Shown here: in pieces, positions 7,637 through 14,884 of the stretch
How the letters are laid out: each line of letters begins with the position of its first letter
Numbering within the stretch: the stretch's first letter is position 1
Origin: Enterocloster lavalensis
Lineage (GTDB): Bacteria; Bacillota; Clostridia; Lachnospirales; Lachnospiraceae
Assembly (NCBI RefSeq): GCF_902364025.1
Contig: NZ_CABJCG010000031.1
Span: 4,677 to 41,093, forward strand
Direction of reading: 5' to 3'
DNA length: 36,417 bases
Translations under genes and position numbers: made by a program
Notes under the pieces: model-generated
Told to the model about the DNA's origin: nothing
The model's database searches: none
What the model saw: the letters and a program-made list of their open reading frames with translations, nothing else

Positions 7637-7699
7637 AGTCCGACTGTACTCCGCAACAGTCCGCCCGCAATCCGCCGCAGTCCGCCCGTAGTCCGCCGC
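7637..7699 (+). repeat. 21-bp tandem repeat, three copies
   Basis: Three 21-bp units follow one another: AGTCCGACTGTACTCCGCAAC, with a first copy at 7637, then AGTCCGCCCGCAATCCGCCG-C at 7658 and AGTCCGCCCGTAGTCCGCCG-C at 7679. It lies between divergent genes, just before the 52-bp repeats. Confidence 0.75.
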
Positions 7700-7721
7700 A
7701 ACGCGAAATGGAACTGGTACT

Positions 7722-7749
7722 TTGCAATTTGCCGGTAGTTTGATATAAT
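7722..7749 (+). promoter_or_regulatory. Candidate promoter for the YesL-like gene
   Basis: TTGCAA (7722-7727), 16-bp spacer, TATAAT (7744-7749). The -10 is the first part of the first 52-bp repeat. Transcription from here would give a leader of about 190 bases containing all three repeat hairpins. Confidence 0.5.
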
Positions 7750-7898
7750 TGAGGAAACGCCTCTCTTGTCATCAACTTTCCGGTTGGTGACATGGCATAA
7801 TTGAGGAAACGTATCTCCAGCCATCAACCTGCCGGTTTACGACATGGCAGAAGCAGGGAAGCGTATTGCGGATCATCAGCCCGGGGCTGGTGGCAAGG
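7745..7898 (+). repeat. Three tandem 52-bp palindromic repeats
   Basis: Units start at 7745, 7797 and 7849. Each has ATAATTGAGGAAACG (degenerate in unit 3: AGAAGCAGGGAAGCG) followed by an inverted repeat. In unit 1 TGTCATCAAC (7767-7776) pairs with GTTGGTGACA (7783-7792). In unit 3 CATCAGCC (7774+100, i.e. 7874-7881) pairs with GGCTGGTG (7885-7892); the A-T pair of unit 1 is replaced by G-C, a compensating change. The same family lies at 1-68 in the opposite orientation. Confidence 0.8.
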
Positions 7899-7944
7899 TA
7901 TAAACGATTATTTTAACACTGACTGAGAAAGTAGAGGACATACT

Positions 7945-8688
7945 ATGCTGCAGGGACTATTTAACTACGACAATCCGGTGTGGAGATTTATCGGCAAGCT
8001 GGGCGATCTGATCATTTTAAACGTACTCTGGATCGTCTGCTCCATCCCCATTTTTACCATCGGGGCCTCCACCACGGCTGTATATTATGTGACGCTGAAA
8101 ATGGTCCGGGACGAGGAGGATTCCACGATCAAATCCTTTTTCCGCTCCTTTAAGAGCAATTTTAAGCAGGCCACGGCTATTTGGCTGATTCTGCTGGCGG
8201 CGGGCGCGGTGCTGGCCTTTGACTTTTGGTTCTTCACCACCGGACAGATGAATTTGAGCGGCAATGTAAAGACGGTGATGATGGCGATTTTCGGCGGTTT
8301 TCTGCTGATTCTCTCATTTATTTTCACCTACGTGTTCCCGCTCCAGGCGCGGTTCTACAACCCGGTGAAACGGACGCTGTTCAATGCGTTTTTCATGTCC
8401 ATCCGCCACCTGATCCAGACCATCGGCATTCTGGCCACGGATGTGCTGATCGCTTTCGGCTCTTATATGGCTCTGTTCTACATGCCCCAGGCCGCGTTGC
8501 TTATGATGCTGTTCGGCATGCCGCTTGTGGCCTTTGTCAACTCCTATTTCCTCGCGTCGATTTTCAAGCGCTACATGCCCAAGGAGGACACAGAGCGGGG
8601 CAACGGTTTGAGACCGTTGTTTGAGGATGAGGACGAGGAAACCCTGGCCGCGATCCGGAGCCTGAAGGGCGAGGACGCAGAGAAATGA
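7945..8688 (+). CDS. YesL-like (DUF624) integral membrane protein
   Basis: The 247-residue protein has about five membrane segments (near 20-45, 75-97, 107-128, 148-170 and 175-198). It carries the DUF624/YesL hallmarks: an N-terminal GLFNYDNPVWRF-type amphipathic stretch, GDLIILNVLWIVCSIPIFTIG with the S-x-P-x-x-T-x-G motif, the TTAVYYVTLKMVRDEE segment and the SFFRSFKSNFKQAT loop. The C-terminal 35 residues are acidic and cytoplasmic. In Firmicutes this family commonly sits beside YesM/YesN kinases and sugar ABC transporters. Here it stands alone, about 5 kb from such a set (13778-20044). The ribosome site is AGAGGA. Molecular role unknown. Confidence 0.88.
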   Translation: MLQGLFNYDNPVWRFIGKLGDLIILNVLWIVCSIPIFTIGASTTAVYYVTLKMVRDEEDSTIKSFFRSFKSNFKQATAIWLILLAAGAVLAFDFWFFTTGQMNLSGNVKTVMMAIFGGFLLILSFIFTYVFPLQARFYNPVKRTLFNAFFMSIRHLIQTIGILATDVLIAFGSYMALFYMPQAALLMMLFGMPLVAFVNSYFLASIFKRYMPKEDTERGNGLRPLFEDEDEETLAAIRSLKGEDAEK

Positions 8689-8710
8689 TGCGGAATGAGA
8701 AATCAGATAT

Positions 8711-8742
8711 CCCTTGCGGTGATTTGCCGCAGGGGAGTTTTT
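8711..8742 (+). terminator. Rho-independent terminator
   Basis: CCCTTGCGG (8711-8719) pairs with CCGCAGGGG (8727-8735), with one G-U pair and a 7-base loop, followed by TTTTT at 8738-8742. It ends the YesL-like transcript. Confidence 0.82.
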
Positions 8743-8754
8743 GAATGAAAGGGG

Positions 8755-8862
8755 CGGCGAGGTAGTCTACGGCTCGGAATTTGGGCAAACCGGCGGGGCA
8801 GTCTGCGGCCCGGAATTTGGGCAACCCGGCGACGCAGTCCACACCCCGGAATTTAGGCCCCC
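8755..8862 (+). repeat. 36-bp tandem repeat, three copies
   Basis: Units of exactly 36 bp begin at 8755, 8791 and 8827, sharing CGGCG at the start and CCGGAATTTGGGCAA near the end. The array lies just beyond the terminator of the YesL-like gene and is probably not coding. The rest of the gap to 9104 is A+T-rich and contains a candidate promoter. Confidence 0.85.
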
Positions 8863-8918
8863 AGGCGTCCCCGTCCGTTAGTTTCCCGCTAAAATCTCCG
8901 GTAACTTGAATTTTCCAC

Positions 8919-8947
8919 TTGCTATTTCTGCGAAAGTAATGTATACA
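8919..8947 (+). promoter_or_regulatory. Candidate promoter for the ispE operon
   Basis: TTGCTA (8919-8924), 17-bp spacer, TATACA (8942-8947), in an A+T-rich stretch. Overlapping alternatives (TATAAT-like boxes at about 8949-8965) are also possible. The leader would be about 150 bases and includes the small palindrome CCGCCCAGGGCGG (9008-9020). Confidence 0.4.
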
Positions 8948-9104
8948 ATATAATGTATAATAAAAACAGGAATACATACAAAATACAATTTCCAGATTGT
9001 TCCGGTTCCGCCCAGGGCGGACGGTGCAGTTTCAACATTTTGTCCGCGGCGGCAGATAGACAGACCGCAGCGGTATTACAAACAGAGAAGGGAATGTGAA
9101 CGGA

Positions 9105-9998
9105 ATGATTACACATTTGCGGCTGAAGGCCTACGGGAAGATCAATCTGGGGCTGGATGTGCTGGGGCGGCGCGAGGACGGCTATCACGAGGTGCGCATG
9201 ATTATGCAGACGGTGCGCCTCCACGACAGCATCGACCTGTACCGCACAAGGGAGCCGGGCATCCGCCTGGAGACCAATCTGTACTACCTGCCGACCAATG
9301 AGCAGAATCTGGCGTACCGGGCCGCCAAGCTTCTGATGGACGAGTTCGGCATCCGGGAGGGAGTTTCCATGCACCTGCGCAAGTTTATCCCCGTGTCCGC
9401 GGGTATGGCGGGGGGCAGCACGGATGCCGCCTCCGTGCTGTTCGGCGTGAACAAGATGTTCGGCTTAGGGCTGGGCGTCAGGGCGCTGATGGAGCGGGGC
9501 GTGACGCTGGGGGCGGATATTCCCTACTGCCTGATGCGGGGGACGGCCCTCTCCGAGGGAATTGGCGAGAAGCTGACGGCGCTCCCGCCCGTTCCGCAGT
9601 GCCAGGTGCTGATTGCCAAGCCGGGGATCAGCGTGTCCACCAAGGTGGTCTACGAGGCATTGGACGCCATGGAGTTAAAGCCGGAGCAGCACCCGGATAT
9701 CGACGGCATGATCCGCGCGATCCGGGAAAAGGATCTCCATCGGGTGGCAGGGAAATTCGGAAATGTGCTGGAGCTGGTCACGGCCGGGAGATACCCGGTG
9801 ATCGGCCAGATCGAGCAGGCCATGCTGGAGTGCGGGGCGGAAAACGCCATGATGAGCGGCAGCGGCCCCACCGTGTTCGGGCTGTTTACCAACCCGCGGG
9901 CGGCTGAGGCGGCCTATGAGGCGCTGCGTTTCGGAAAATACGCCAAACTGGCAAAACAGGTTTATCTGACCGGATTTTACAACGTGAAACGAGATTGA
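9105..9998 (+). CDS. ispE: 4-diphosphocytidyl-2-C-methyl-D-erythritol kinase
   Basis: IspE phosphorylates the 2-hydroxyl of CDP-methylerythritol with ATP, in the non-mevalonate isoprenoid pathway. The product has 297 residues from the ATG at 9105. It is a GHMP kinase: AYGKINLGLDVLGRREDGYH at the start holds the substrate lysine K12; PVSAGMAGGSTDAAS (about 97-111) is the ATP-binding glycine loop; LGADIPYC holds the catalytic D138; MMSGSGPTVFGLF near the C-terminus closes the nucleotide site. An in-frame GTG at 9096 would add three residues; the AAGGG at 9088 fits neither start perfectly. gntR follows 18 bp downstream, so cotranscription is likely. Confidence 0.95.
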   Translation: MITHLRLKAYGKINLGLDVLGRREDGYHEVRMIMQTVRLHDSIDLYRTREPGIRLETNLYYLPTNEQNLAYRAAKLLMDEFGIREGVSMHLRKFIPVSAGMAGGSTDAASVLFGVNKMFGLGLGVRALMERGVTLGADIPYCLMRGTALSEGIGEKLTALPPVPQCQVLIAKPGISVSTKVVYEALDAMELKPEQHPDIDGMIRAIREKDLHRVAGKFGNVLELVTAGRYPVIGQIEQAMLECGAENAMMSGSGPTVFGLFTNPRAAEAAYEALRFGKYAKLAKQVYLTGFYNVKRD

Positions 9999-10016
9999 AT
10001 ACAGGAGGCCAAGGTG

Positions 10017-10718
10017 ATGGAGAACAATTTTAAAGTGAATATGAACGAATATCTTCCGCTGCGCGACGTGGTGTTCAACACCCTGCGCCAGGCGATCTTA
10101 AAGGGCGAGCTGGCCCCCGGGGAGCGGCTGATGGAGATTCAGCTGGCTGAGAAGCTGGGAGTGAGCCGCACGCCCATCCGGGAGGCCATCCGCAAGCTGG
10201 AGCTGGAGGGACTGGTGCTGATGATTCCCCGCAAGGGAGCGGAGGTCGCCAAGATTTCGGAGAAGAGCCTGCGGGACGTGCTGGAGGTTCGGCGCTCCCT
10301 GGAGGAGCTGGCCATCGAGCTGGCATGCCAGCGCATGACCGAGGAGGAGCTGGCCCAGTTGGAACAGGCCCAGGCGGCCTTCAGCAGCGCCATTTCCCGG
10401 GGCGTGGCCATGCCCATCGCAGAGACGGACGAGCACTACCACGACATTATCTATCAGGGAACCTACAACGACAAGCTGGTGCAGATGCTCAACAACCTGC
10501 GGGAGCAGATGTACCGCTACCGTTTGGAATATATCAAGGACGAGGACAAACGCCAGGTGCTTTTAGTGGAGCACGAGCACATTCTGGCGGCCCTTAAGGG
10601 GCGCAACATTGCGGAGGCCAAGACCGCCATGCGCGAGCATATCGACAACCAGGAAATCACGGTGTCGCGGAACATTAAGGAGAAGGAACAGGAGAAGCCG
10701 GTGCGGGGGAGAAAATGA
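10017..10718 (+). CDS. GntR-family regulator, FadR/FCD type
   Basis: The product has 233 residues from the ATG at 10017, eight bases after AGGAGG; the preceding GTG at 10014 is less well placed. Residues 14-78 form the winged helix (LRDVVFNTLRQAILKGELAP, ERLMEIQLAEKLGVSRTPIR, then EAIRKLELEGLV), the GntR signature. Residues about 85-220 are the helical FCD effector domain, with D and H residues (DEHYHDII, EHEHIL, MREHID) that in this family usually coordinate a metal and an organic acid. It lies between ispE and a coupled small gene, so the target is not evident. Confidence 0.92.
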   Translation: MENNFKVNMNEYLPLRDVVFNTLRQAILKGELAPGERLMEIQLAEKLGVSRTPIREAIRKLELEGLVLMIPRKGAEVAKISEKSLRDVLEVRRSLEELAIELACQRMTEEELAQLEQAQAAFSSAISRGVAMPIAETDEHYHDIIYQGTYNDKLVQMLNNLREQMYRYRLEYIKDEDKRQVLLVEHEHILAALKGRNIAEAKTAMREHIDNQEITVSRNIKEKEQEKPVRGRK

Positions 10719-10921
10719 TGGAGGAGAAAAATTTTAAGGAGCGCTATCTTGCGGGGGAGATCCCCTTTGAGGAGATCGACCGCTATATCAGTATCTGGAA
10801 CAACAGCGACGATCCCAGGACGCTGGCCCAGTATCTGGGCCTGAACGCCAAGGAGGAGGACGTCTGGATCGACGTCAGCGACGAAGCGTTGGAGGAACTG
10901 TTGGAGAGCCAGAGGAAATAA
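10715..10921 (+). CDS. Small acidic protein coupled to the GntR gene
   Basis: This 68-residue ORF starts at ATGATG overlapping the GntR stop codon (ATGA), with GGGGGAG upstream, so translation is probably coupled. It is acidic and predicted helical: KNFKERYLAGEIPFEEIDRY, then SDDPRTLAQYLGLNAKEEDV and a final DEALEELLESQRK. No membrane segment, cysteine cluster or recognisable domain is seen. The tidy position and coding-like composition argue that it is real. Function unknown; it might act with the upstream regulator. Confidence 0.75.
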   Translation: MMEEKNFKERYLAGEIPFEEIDRYISIWNNSDDPRTLAQYLGLNAKEEDVWIDVSDEALEELLESQRK

Positions 10922-10967
10922 GCGAGGTGATGGGCCGCAGTCAGCGTCCCATTACAATCAAAAGGCA

Positions 10968-11010
10968 GGCCGCCGGGAAGCGCATCCCCGGCGGCCTATA
11001 TTGTTTGTTT
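10968..11010 (+). terminator. Probable bidirectional terminator between gntR operon and spoIIR
   Basis: GGCCGCCGGG (10968-10977) pairs perfectly with CCCGGCGGCC (10987-10996). The plus side is followed by TATATTGTTTGTTTTG, and the minus side by TGCCTTTTG. It lies between convergent genes and could serve both. Confidence 0.65.
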
Positions 11011-11039
11011 TGCGCAGTGGCGCGCCTAACGGCTCCGCC

Positions 11040-11708
11040 CTATTGATCCCCCGCATCCCTCCCAAGCCCCAAAAGTTCGGCCAGACGGAAGCAGACCTGC
11101 ACCCTGGGTTTGCCGGAGTTATGGTCCGTCCGCTCCTTTTCCGGCAGAAGGGCTTCGTAGTCCTCGTCCGGGATCAGGGATTTGAGGGTTTCCTTGGAGC
11201 GCTCCGGGACCACCGCGTTCATGGAGTCCGTGTAGCACAGCGGCGGATAGAGCACGCACCACCAGTTGTGTCCCTGGCCGCTGCCGATGGTGATCCGGGC
11301 CGCATCGTATGTACCGCAGGGAAACACCATGTCCCCGTAAGCTTTGGTGGGAAAATAGTCCCGTGCCAGCTCCAGCTTCACCGGGTAATCCTTTCCCTGG
11401 GACAGGATATAAGTCCGGGCCATCTCCTCGATTCCGTCCCTGTGCTCCATCAGCCATCCGGCCGTCTCTTCCTTGGTGGCGTTTCCGCCCAGGTTTTCAT
11501 TGACATAGTTGATCACCAGCCCCTTTACCTCCATTTTAAGCTGCTGGTCCTCGTCGCTGTCGCTGTTGGCCAGGATGTGGAACCGCAGGATTTCCGGGGC
11601 GATTCGGGCCGCGAGGGCTTCATTTCCCTGCTGTCTGGCGGACATGGCGATGAGAAAGGCGGTAAAAAAGCAAAGTGCGCTGACGCACAGGCTGATTTTA
11701 TATTTCAT
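11040..11708 (-). CDS. spoIIR: Stage II sporulation protein R
   Basis: SpoIIR is secreted from the forespore and triggers SpoIIGA to cleave pro-sigma-E in the mother cell. The product has 222 residues. The ATG at 11708 is preferred: AGGAGG lies nine bases upstream, and the next residues (KYKISLCVSALCFFTAFLIA) form the signal/membrane segment. A longer frame to 11942 merely reads through a repeat element. Family marks are RFHILANSDSDEDQQLKMEV, the NWWCVLYPPLCY motif and the C-terminal helix with VRxxLAELL-type spacing. Its presence marks the organism as an endospore former. It is divergent from ddl across a 398-bp interval. Confidence 0.95.
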   Translation of the reverse strand: MKYKISLCVSALCFFTAFLIAMSARQQGNEALAARIAPEILRFHILANSDSDEDQQLKMEVKGLVINYVNENLGGNATKEETAGWLMEHRDGIEEMARTYILSQGKDYPVKLELARDYFPTKAYGDMVFPCGTYDAARITIGSGQGHNWWCVLYPPLCYTDSMNAVVPERSKETLKSLIPDEDYEALLPEKERTDHNSGKPRVQVCFRLAELLGLGRDAGDQ

Positions 11709-11787
11709 AACGATTTTCCTCCTATTATGTTCCATATATTCTCTGGCAGGCAGCGGGCTTTGGGAAAGCTCACCTGTAAATGGAAAG

Positions 11788-11940
11788 GTTACTGTACACT
11801 CCGTTCCCAGTAACACGCTTCGCGATGCACAGAAACGGCAAAAAACGCCGTTTCGCGCCGCTATCCTCGGGTTTTCTGTGACTTCCGCTGCGCTCCACTC
11901 ACAAAAAACGCCTCGCGGGATATTGCCTGTGAACAGTAAC
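11788..11940. mobile_element. 153-bp MITE-like element with 12-bp terminal inverted repeats
   Basis: The left end GTTACTGTACAC (11788-11799) is repeated in reverse at the right end (complement GTTACTGTTCAC, 11929-11940), 11 of 12 matching. Inside is a perfect stem GAAACGGC (11832-11839) / GCCGTTTC (11847-11854) with an A-rich loop, and a second CAGTAAC at 11808-11814. No transposase is encoded and no clear target duplication is seen. It lies in the spoIIR/ddl interval and explains the spurious N-terminal extension of spoIIR. I recall similar sequence as repeated intergenic DNA in Lachnospiraceae, but could not check. Confidence 0.55.
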
Positions 11941-11981
11941 ATTGTAAGGACCGCTGTCTGGTAAAATCAAATTCAATGCTG

Positions 11982-12009
11982 TTGTAATTATTGACACATA
12001 TGGTATAAT
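11982..12009 (+). promoter_or_regulatory. Candidate promoter for ddl
   Basis: TTGTAA (11982-11987), 16-bp spacer, TATAAT (12004-12009), about 98 bp before the ddl start. A TTGACA at 11991-11996 is too close to this -10 (7 bp) to pair with it. Confidence 0.45.
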
Positions 12010-12106
12010 GTAAACACTGCGGAAGAATATCTTGTGTTGGAGTGTTTTTCCCAGCCGGATTTACATATTTATATATTGCATAGAAGCGAAGCATGAGGAG
12101 AGTATC

Positions 12107-13168
12107 ATGGGTAAAATAAGAGTAGTCGTTTTGTTCGGCGGGCAGTCGTCGGAGCACGTTGTGTCCTGCATGTCTGCGGCCAATGTCATAGACCGGATCG
12201 ATCAGGAGAAATATGAGCTGCTGCTCATCGGCATCACCGAGGAGGGCCGTTGGATCAGGACGGAGTGTGTGGAGGACATCCGCAGCGGAAGCTGGAGGGA
12301 TGGAACCGTGAGCGCGGTGATCTCGCCGGACGCCACCGAAAAGTGCGTGATCCTGATGGACGGGGAGTCCGCAGAGCGGGTACCCGTGGACGTGGTGTTC
12401 CCCGTGTTACACGGGCTGTACGGGGAGGACGGAACCGTCCAGGGACTGCTGGAGCTGGCGAAGATCCCCTATGTGGGCTGTGGCGTGCTGGCATCCGCGG
12501 TTTCCATGGATAAACTGTTTACCAAGATCATTGTGGACAATCTGGGCGTGCGCCAGGCGGAGTACGAGCCGGTGACGCGGGAGCAGCTGGACCATATGGA
12601 GGCCGTGACGGAGCGGATCGAAGGGCATTTTTCCTACCCGGTGTTCATCAAGCCGTCCAACGCCGGTTCCTCCAGAGGCGTCAGCAAGGCGGAGAACCGT
12701 GAGGAGCTTAAAGCAGGGCTTTTGGAGGCGGCGCGCCACGACCGCAAGATTCTGGTGGAGGAGGCCATTGTGGGCCGGGAAGTGGAGTGCGCGGTGTTCG
12801 GCGGAGGGGCCGAGGAGGTTGTGGCCTCAGGCGTGGGCGAGATCCTGGCCGCTGCGGAATTCTACGATTTTGAAGCCAAGTATTACAACGAGGAGTCCCG
12901 CACGGTGACGGACCCGGAGCTGCCGGGGGATGCCGCAGAGCGGATCCGCCAGACCGCGGTTTCCGTATTCCGGGCGGTGGACGGCTACGGCCTGGCGCGG
13001 GTGGACTTCTTTGTGACGGAGGACGGGGAAGTGGTGTTTAACGAGATCAACACCCTGCCCGGATTTACAGCCATCAGCATGTACCCCATGCTGTGGGAGG
13101 CCAGAGGCGTGAGCAAGGAAGAACTGGTGGAAAAGCTGATTGCCCACGGTTTAAAGCGTTTCGACTGA
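12107..13168 (+). CDS. ddl: D-alanine--D-alanine ligase
   Basis: Ddl joins two D-alanines with ATP for the peptidoglycan precursor. The product has 353 residues from the ATG at 12107, after GAGGAG; an earlier frame start (12032) has no ribosome site. ATP-grasp features in order: VVLFGGQSSEHVVS (N-terminal glycine motif), LHGLYGEDGTVQGLLEL, the GCGVLASAVSMDK hinge, FIKPSNAGSSRGVSK (phosphate loop), the omega-loop tyrosine segment FYDFEAKYYNEES, and NEINTLPGFTAISMYP (Mg2+ and substrate site). The omega-loop tyrosine and following Lys-Tyr fit D-Ala-D-Ala rather than D-Ala-D-Lac (VanA-type) ligases. The DUF1934 gene follows after 59 bp. Confidence 0.95.
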   Translation: MGKIRVVVLFGGQSSEHVVSCMSAANVIDRIDQEKYELLLIGITEEGRWIRTECVEDIRSGSWRDGTVSAVISPDATEKCVILMDGESAERVPVDVVFPVLHGLYGEDGTVQGLLELAKIPYVGCGVLASAVSMDKLFTKIIVDNLGVRQAEYEPVTREQLDHMEAVTERIEGHFSYPVFIKPSNAGSSRGVSKAENREELKAGLLEAARHDRKILVEEAIVGREVECAVFGGGAEEVVASGVGEILAAAEFYDFEAKYYNEESRTVTDPELPGDAAERIRQTAVSVFRAVDGYGLARVDFFVTEDGEVVFNEINTLPGFTAISMYPMLWEARGVSKEELVEKLIAHGLKRFD

Positions 13169-13227
13169 CCGGTCGGGCGCGGACGCCGCGCGGGCACTGA
13201 ACAGTTGCGAAGGAAGGAATTTGAATC

Positions 13228-13656
13228 ATGACGAAGGACGTACTGATTACGATCAGCGGAGTACAGATGTTGGATGACGACGATGAGGATGTGGAGATGG
13301 TCACCCGGGGGGACTATTACCAGAAGAACGGCAAGCACTACATCATGTATGACGAACAGATGGAGGGCTTTGAGGGCACGGTGAAGAACATCATCAAGGT
13401 GTCTCCGGGCAGCGTGGACATCATCAAGAAGGGGATTACCAGCGCCCACATGCAGTTTGAGAAGAACAAGAAGAATCTCTCCTGCTACAACACCCCTCTG
13501 GGGGATCTGGTCATCGGCATCCAGGCAAACCGGATCCGCATCGACGAGGAGGAGGACTGCCTGAAGATCAACGTGGAGTATTCGCTGGACATCAACTACC
13601 AGCACGCTTCGGACTGCAATATTATGTTGGATATTCAGTCCGTCCAGGGGGCGTAG
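13228..13656 (+). CDS. DUF1934 (YwiB-like) protein
   Basis: This 142-residue protein matches the DUF1934 family of small lipocalin-like beta-barrel proteins found across Firmicutes. The family pattern is visible in DVLITISGVQ at the start, the YYQKNGKHYIMYDEQMEGFE segment (beta strands with Y-xxKNGKxYxxYxE), NIIKVSPGSVDIIKKG, and LSCYNTPLGDLVIGIQANRI (the Y-x-TPxG-x-L motif). There is no signal peptide. The ribosome site is GGAAGGAA. It probably shares the ddl transcript and ends at the terminator at 13702. Function of the family is not established. Confidence 0.9.
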   Translation: MTKDVLITISGVQMLDDDDEDVEMVTRGDYYQKNGKHYIMYDEQMEGFEGTVKNIIKVSPGSVDIIKKGITSAHMQFEKNKKNLSCYNTPLGDLVIGIQANRIRIDEEEDCLKINVEYSLDINYQHASDCNIMLDIQSVQGA

Positions 13657-13701
13657 CTGCACGGTGATTGGCTGTCTGAGGGAAGTAGTTACAGCGCAGT
13701 G

Positions 13702-13750
13702 AAGCTGCCGCCATCTGACGATGGAGCGATCGTTGGGCGGCGGCTTTTTT
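13702..13750 (+). terminator. Rho-independent terminator after the DUF1934 gene
   Basis: AAGCTGCCGCC (13702-13712) pairs with GGCGGCGGC and following T bases (13736-13746), with an inner ACGAT/ATCGT stem in the loop, then a six-T run (13745-13750). It ends the ddl transcript 28 bp before the response-regulator start, so yesN-like transcription must begin within this short gap, inside the stem, or by readthrough. Confidence 0.8.
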
Positions 13751-13777
13751 CAACCGCAGATGCGAGGGGGATGGAAG

Positions 13778-14884
13778 ATGTACAGAGTGCTCATTGTGGA
13801 CGACGAGATTATGATTCGCAGAGGCCTCAGCAAGATCATCAAATGGGAGCAGATCGGATTCGAGCTGGCGGGCGCGGTGGGGGACGCCCAGGAGGCCCTG
13901 AAGGTGTTGGAGGGGGCCCAGGTGGACGTGCTGCTGACGGATATCAGCATGCCGGAGATGACCGGTCTGGAACTGATCCGGCTGGCAAAGGAGCATCAGC
14001 CCAGGATCAAGACCGTGGTGATCAGCGGCTACAGCGAATTCGACTACGCCATCGAGGCCATCAAGCTGAAAGTGGAGAATTACATATTAAAGCCCCTGGA
14101 CCCCAAAAAGATCACCGAGATCTTTGAAAATCTGAAAAATGCCCTGGACGAGGAGCAGAAGAACGAGCAGAAGGTGATGTATTTCCAGTCCGAGTACGAG
14201 ATGCTGCGGGGCGTGGACGCTGAGAGCAAGGGCTGTCAGGAGGAATATCAGGCCCAGCTGATCCAGATGCTGGAGGAGGGCCGCTACAGCAAGATGGACA
14301 CCTTTGTGGAGCAGCTGTTTGCGTTCCTGACAGAGGGAAAGATCGATATCCGCGATTACTGCCTGAAGGCCCTACGCAACGCCGCGCTGTACTTTCACCT
14401 GGAAAATCCCCCGCTGTTCAGCATTTACCGCCTGAAACAGGACTCCCCGGAGTATATCGAGGAAGGGAAGCAGCGCTTCCGGGAGGACTTACACCTGCTG
14501 ATGGCCCAGCTGCGGGACACCACGGAGAGCACAGCGATTCTGGTCAGCAGCCAGGCCCGACGCTACATCGAGCTGCACTACCGGGACAAGAACCTGTCCC
14601 TGCGGGAGGCGGCGGATCATCTGGGCGTCAGCTACGGCTACCTGTCCACCGCCTTTGCCCGGACCTACGGCAAGAATTTCAAAGCCTACCTGATGTCCCT
14701 GCGGGTCGAGAAGGCCAGGGAGCTTTTGATGGAGCGGAAATATAAGATATACGAGATTGCCGATATGACCGGCTACGGCAGCTCCCGGTATTTCACGGAG
14801 GCGTTCAAGCGCCGGTACGGCATCTCCCCGGTGGACTATTTGAGCCGCTTAAACGGAGGGATGGAACGTGAACGCAATGAATAA
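13778..14884 (+). CDS. YesN-type response regulator, CheY plus AraC DNA-binding domain
   Basis: The product has 368 residues; ATG 13778 is chosen as the start of the receiver domain (MYRVLIVDDE) with GGGGG and GGA just upstream. The receiver domain (1-120) has the acidic pair D8-D9, phosphoacceptor D55 (LLTDISMPEM) and K105 (ILKPLD). A helical linker follows (about 125-255), and residues about 265-365 hold two AraC helix-turn-helices (LSLREAADHLGVSYGYLSTA and YKIYEIADMTGYGSSRYFTE, ending FKRRYGISPVDY). Its gene overlaps the kinase gene by 17 bp. Such pairs usually activate the neighbouring sugar transporter; that target is inferred from position. Confidence 0.93.
   Translation: MYRVLIVDDEIMIRRGLSKIIKWEQIGFELAGAVGDAQEALKVLEGAQVDVLLTDISMPEMTGLELIRLAKEHQPRIKTVVISGYSEFDYAIEAIKLKVENYILKPLDPKKITEIFENLKNALDEEQKNEQKVMYFQSEYEMLRGVDAESKGCQEEYQAQLIQMLEEGRYSKMDTFVEQLFAFLTEGKIDIRDYCLKALRNAALYFHLENPPLFSIYRLKQDSPEYIEEGKQRFREDLHLLMAQLRDTTESTAILVSSQARRYIELHYRDKNLSLREAADHLGVSYGYLSTAFARTYGKNFKAYLMSLRVEKARELLMERKYKIYEIADMTGYGSSRYFTEAFKRRYGISPVDYLSRLNGGMERERNE

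Noticed and set aside
3951..8862. CRISPR array
   Set aside because: All tandem repeats are contiguous or palindromic units with no unique spacers, and no cas genes are visible.
11001..11813. 270-codon plus-strand ORF opposite spoIIR
   Set aside because: It is a shadow of a clear SpoIIR sequence with the NWWCVLYPP motif.
11709..11942. N-terminal extension of spoIIR to 11942
   Set aside because: The extra 78 residues cover the MITE-like element, and the ATG at 11708 has an ideal ribosome site followed by the signal/membrane segment.
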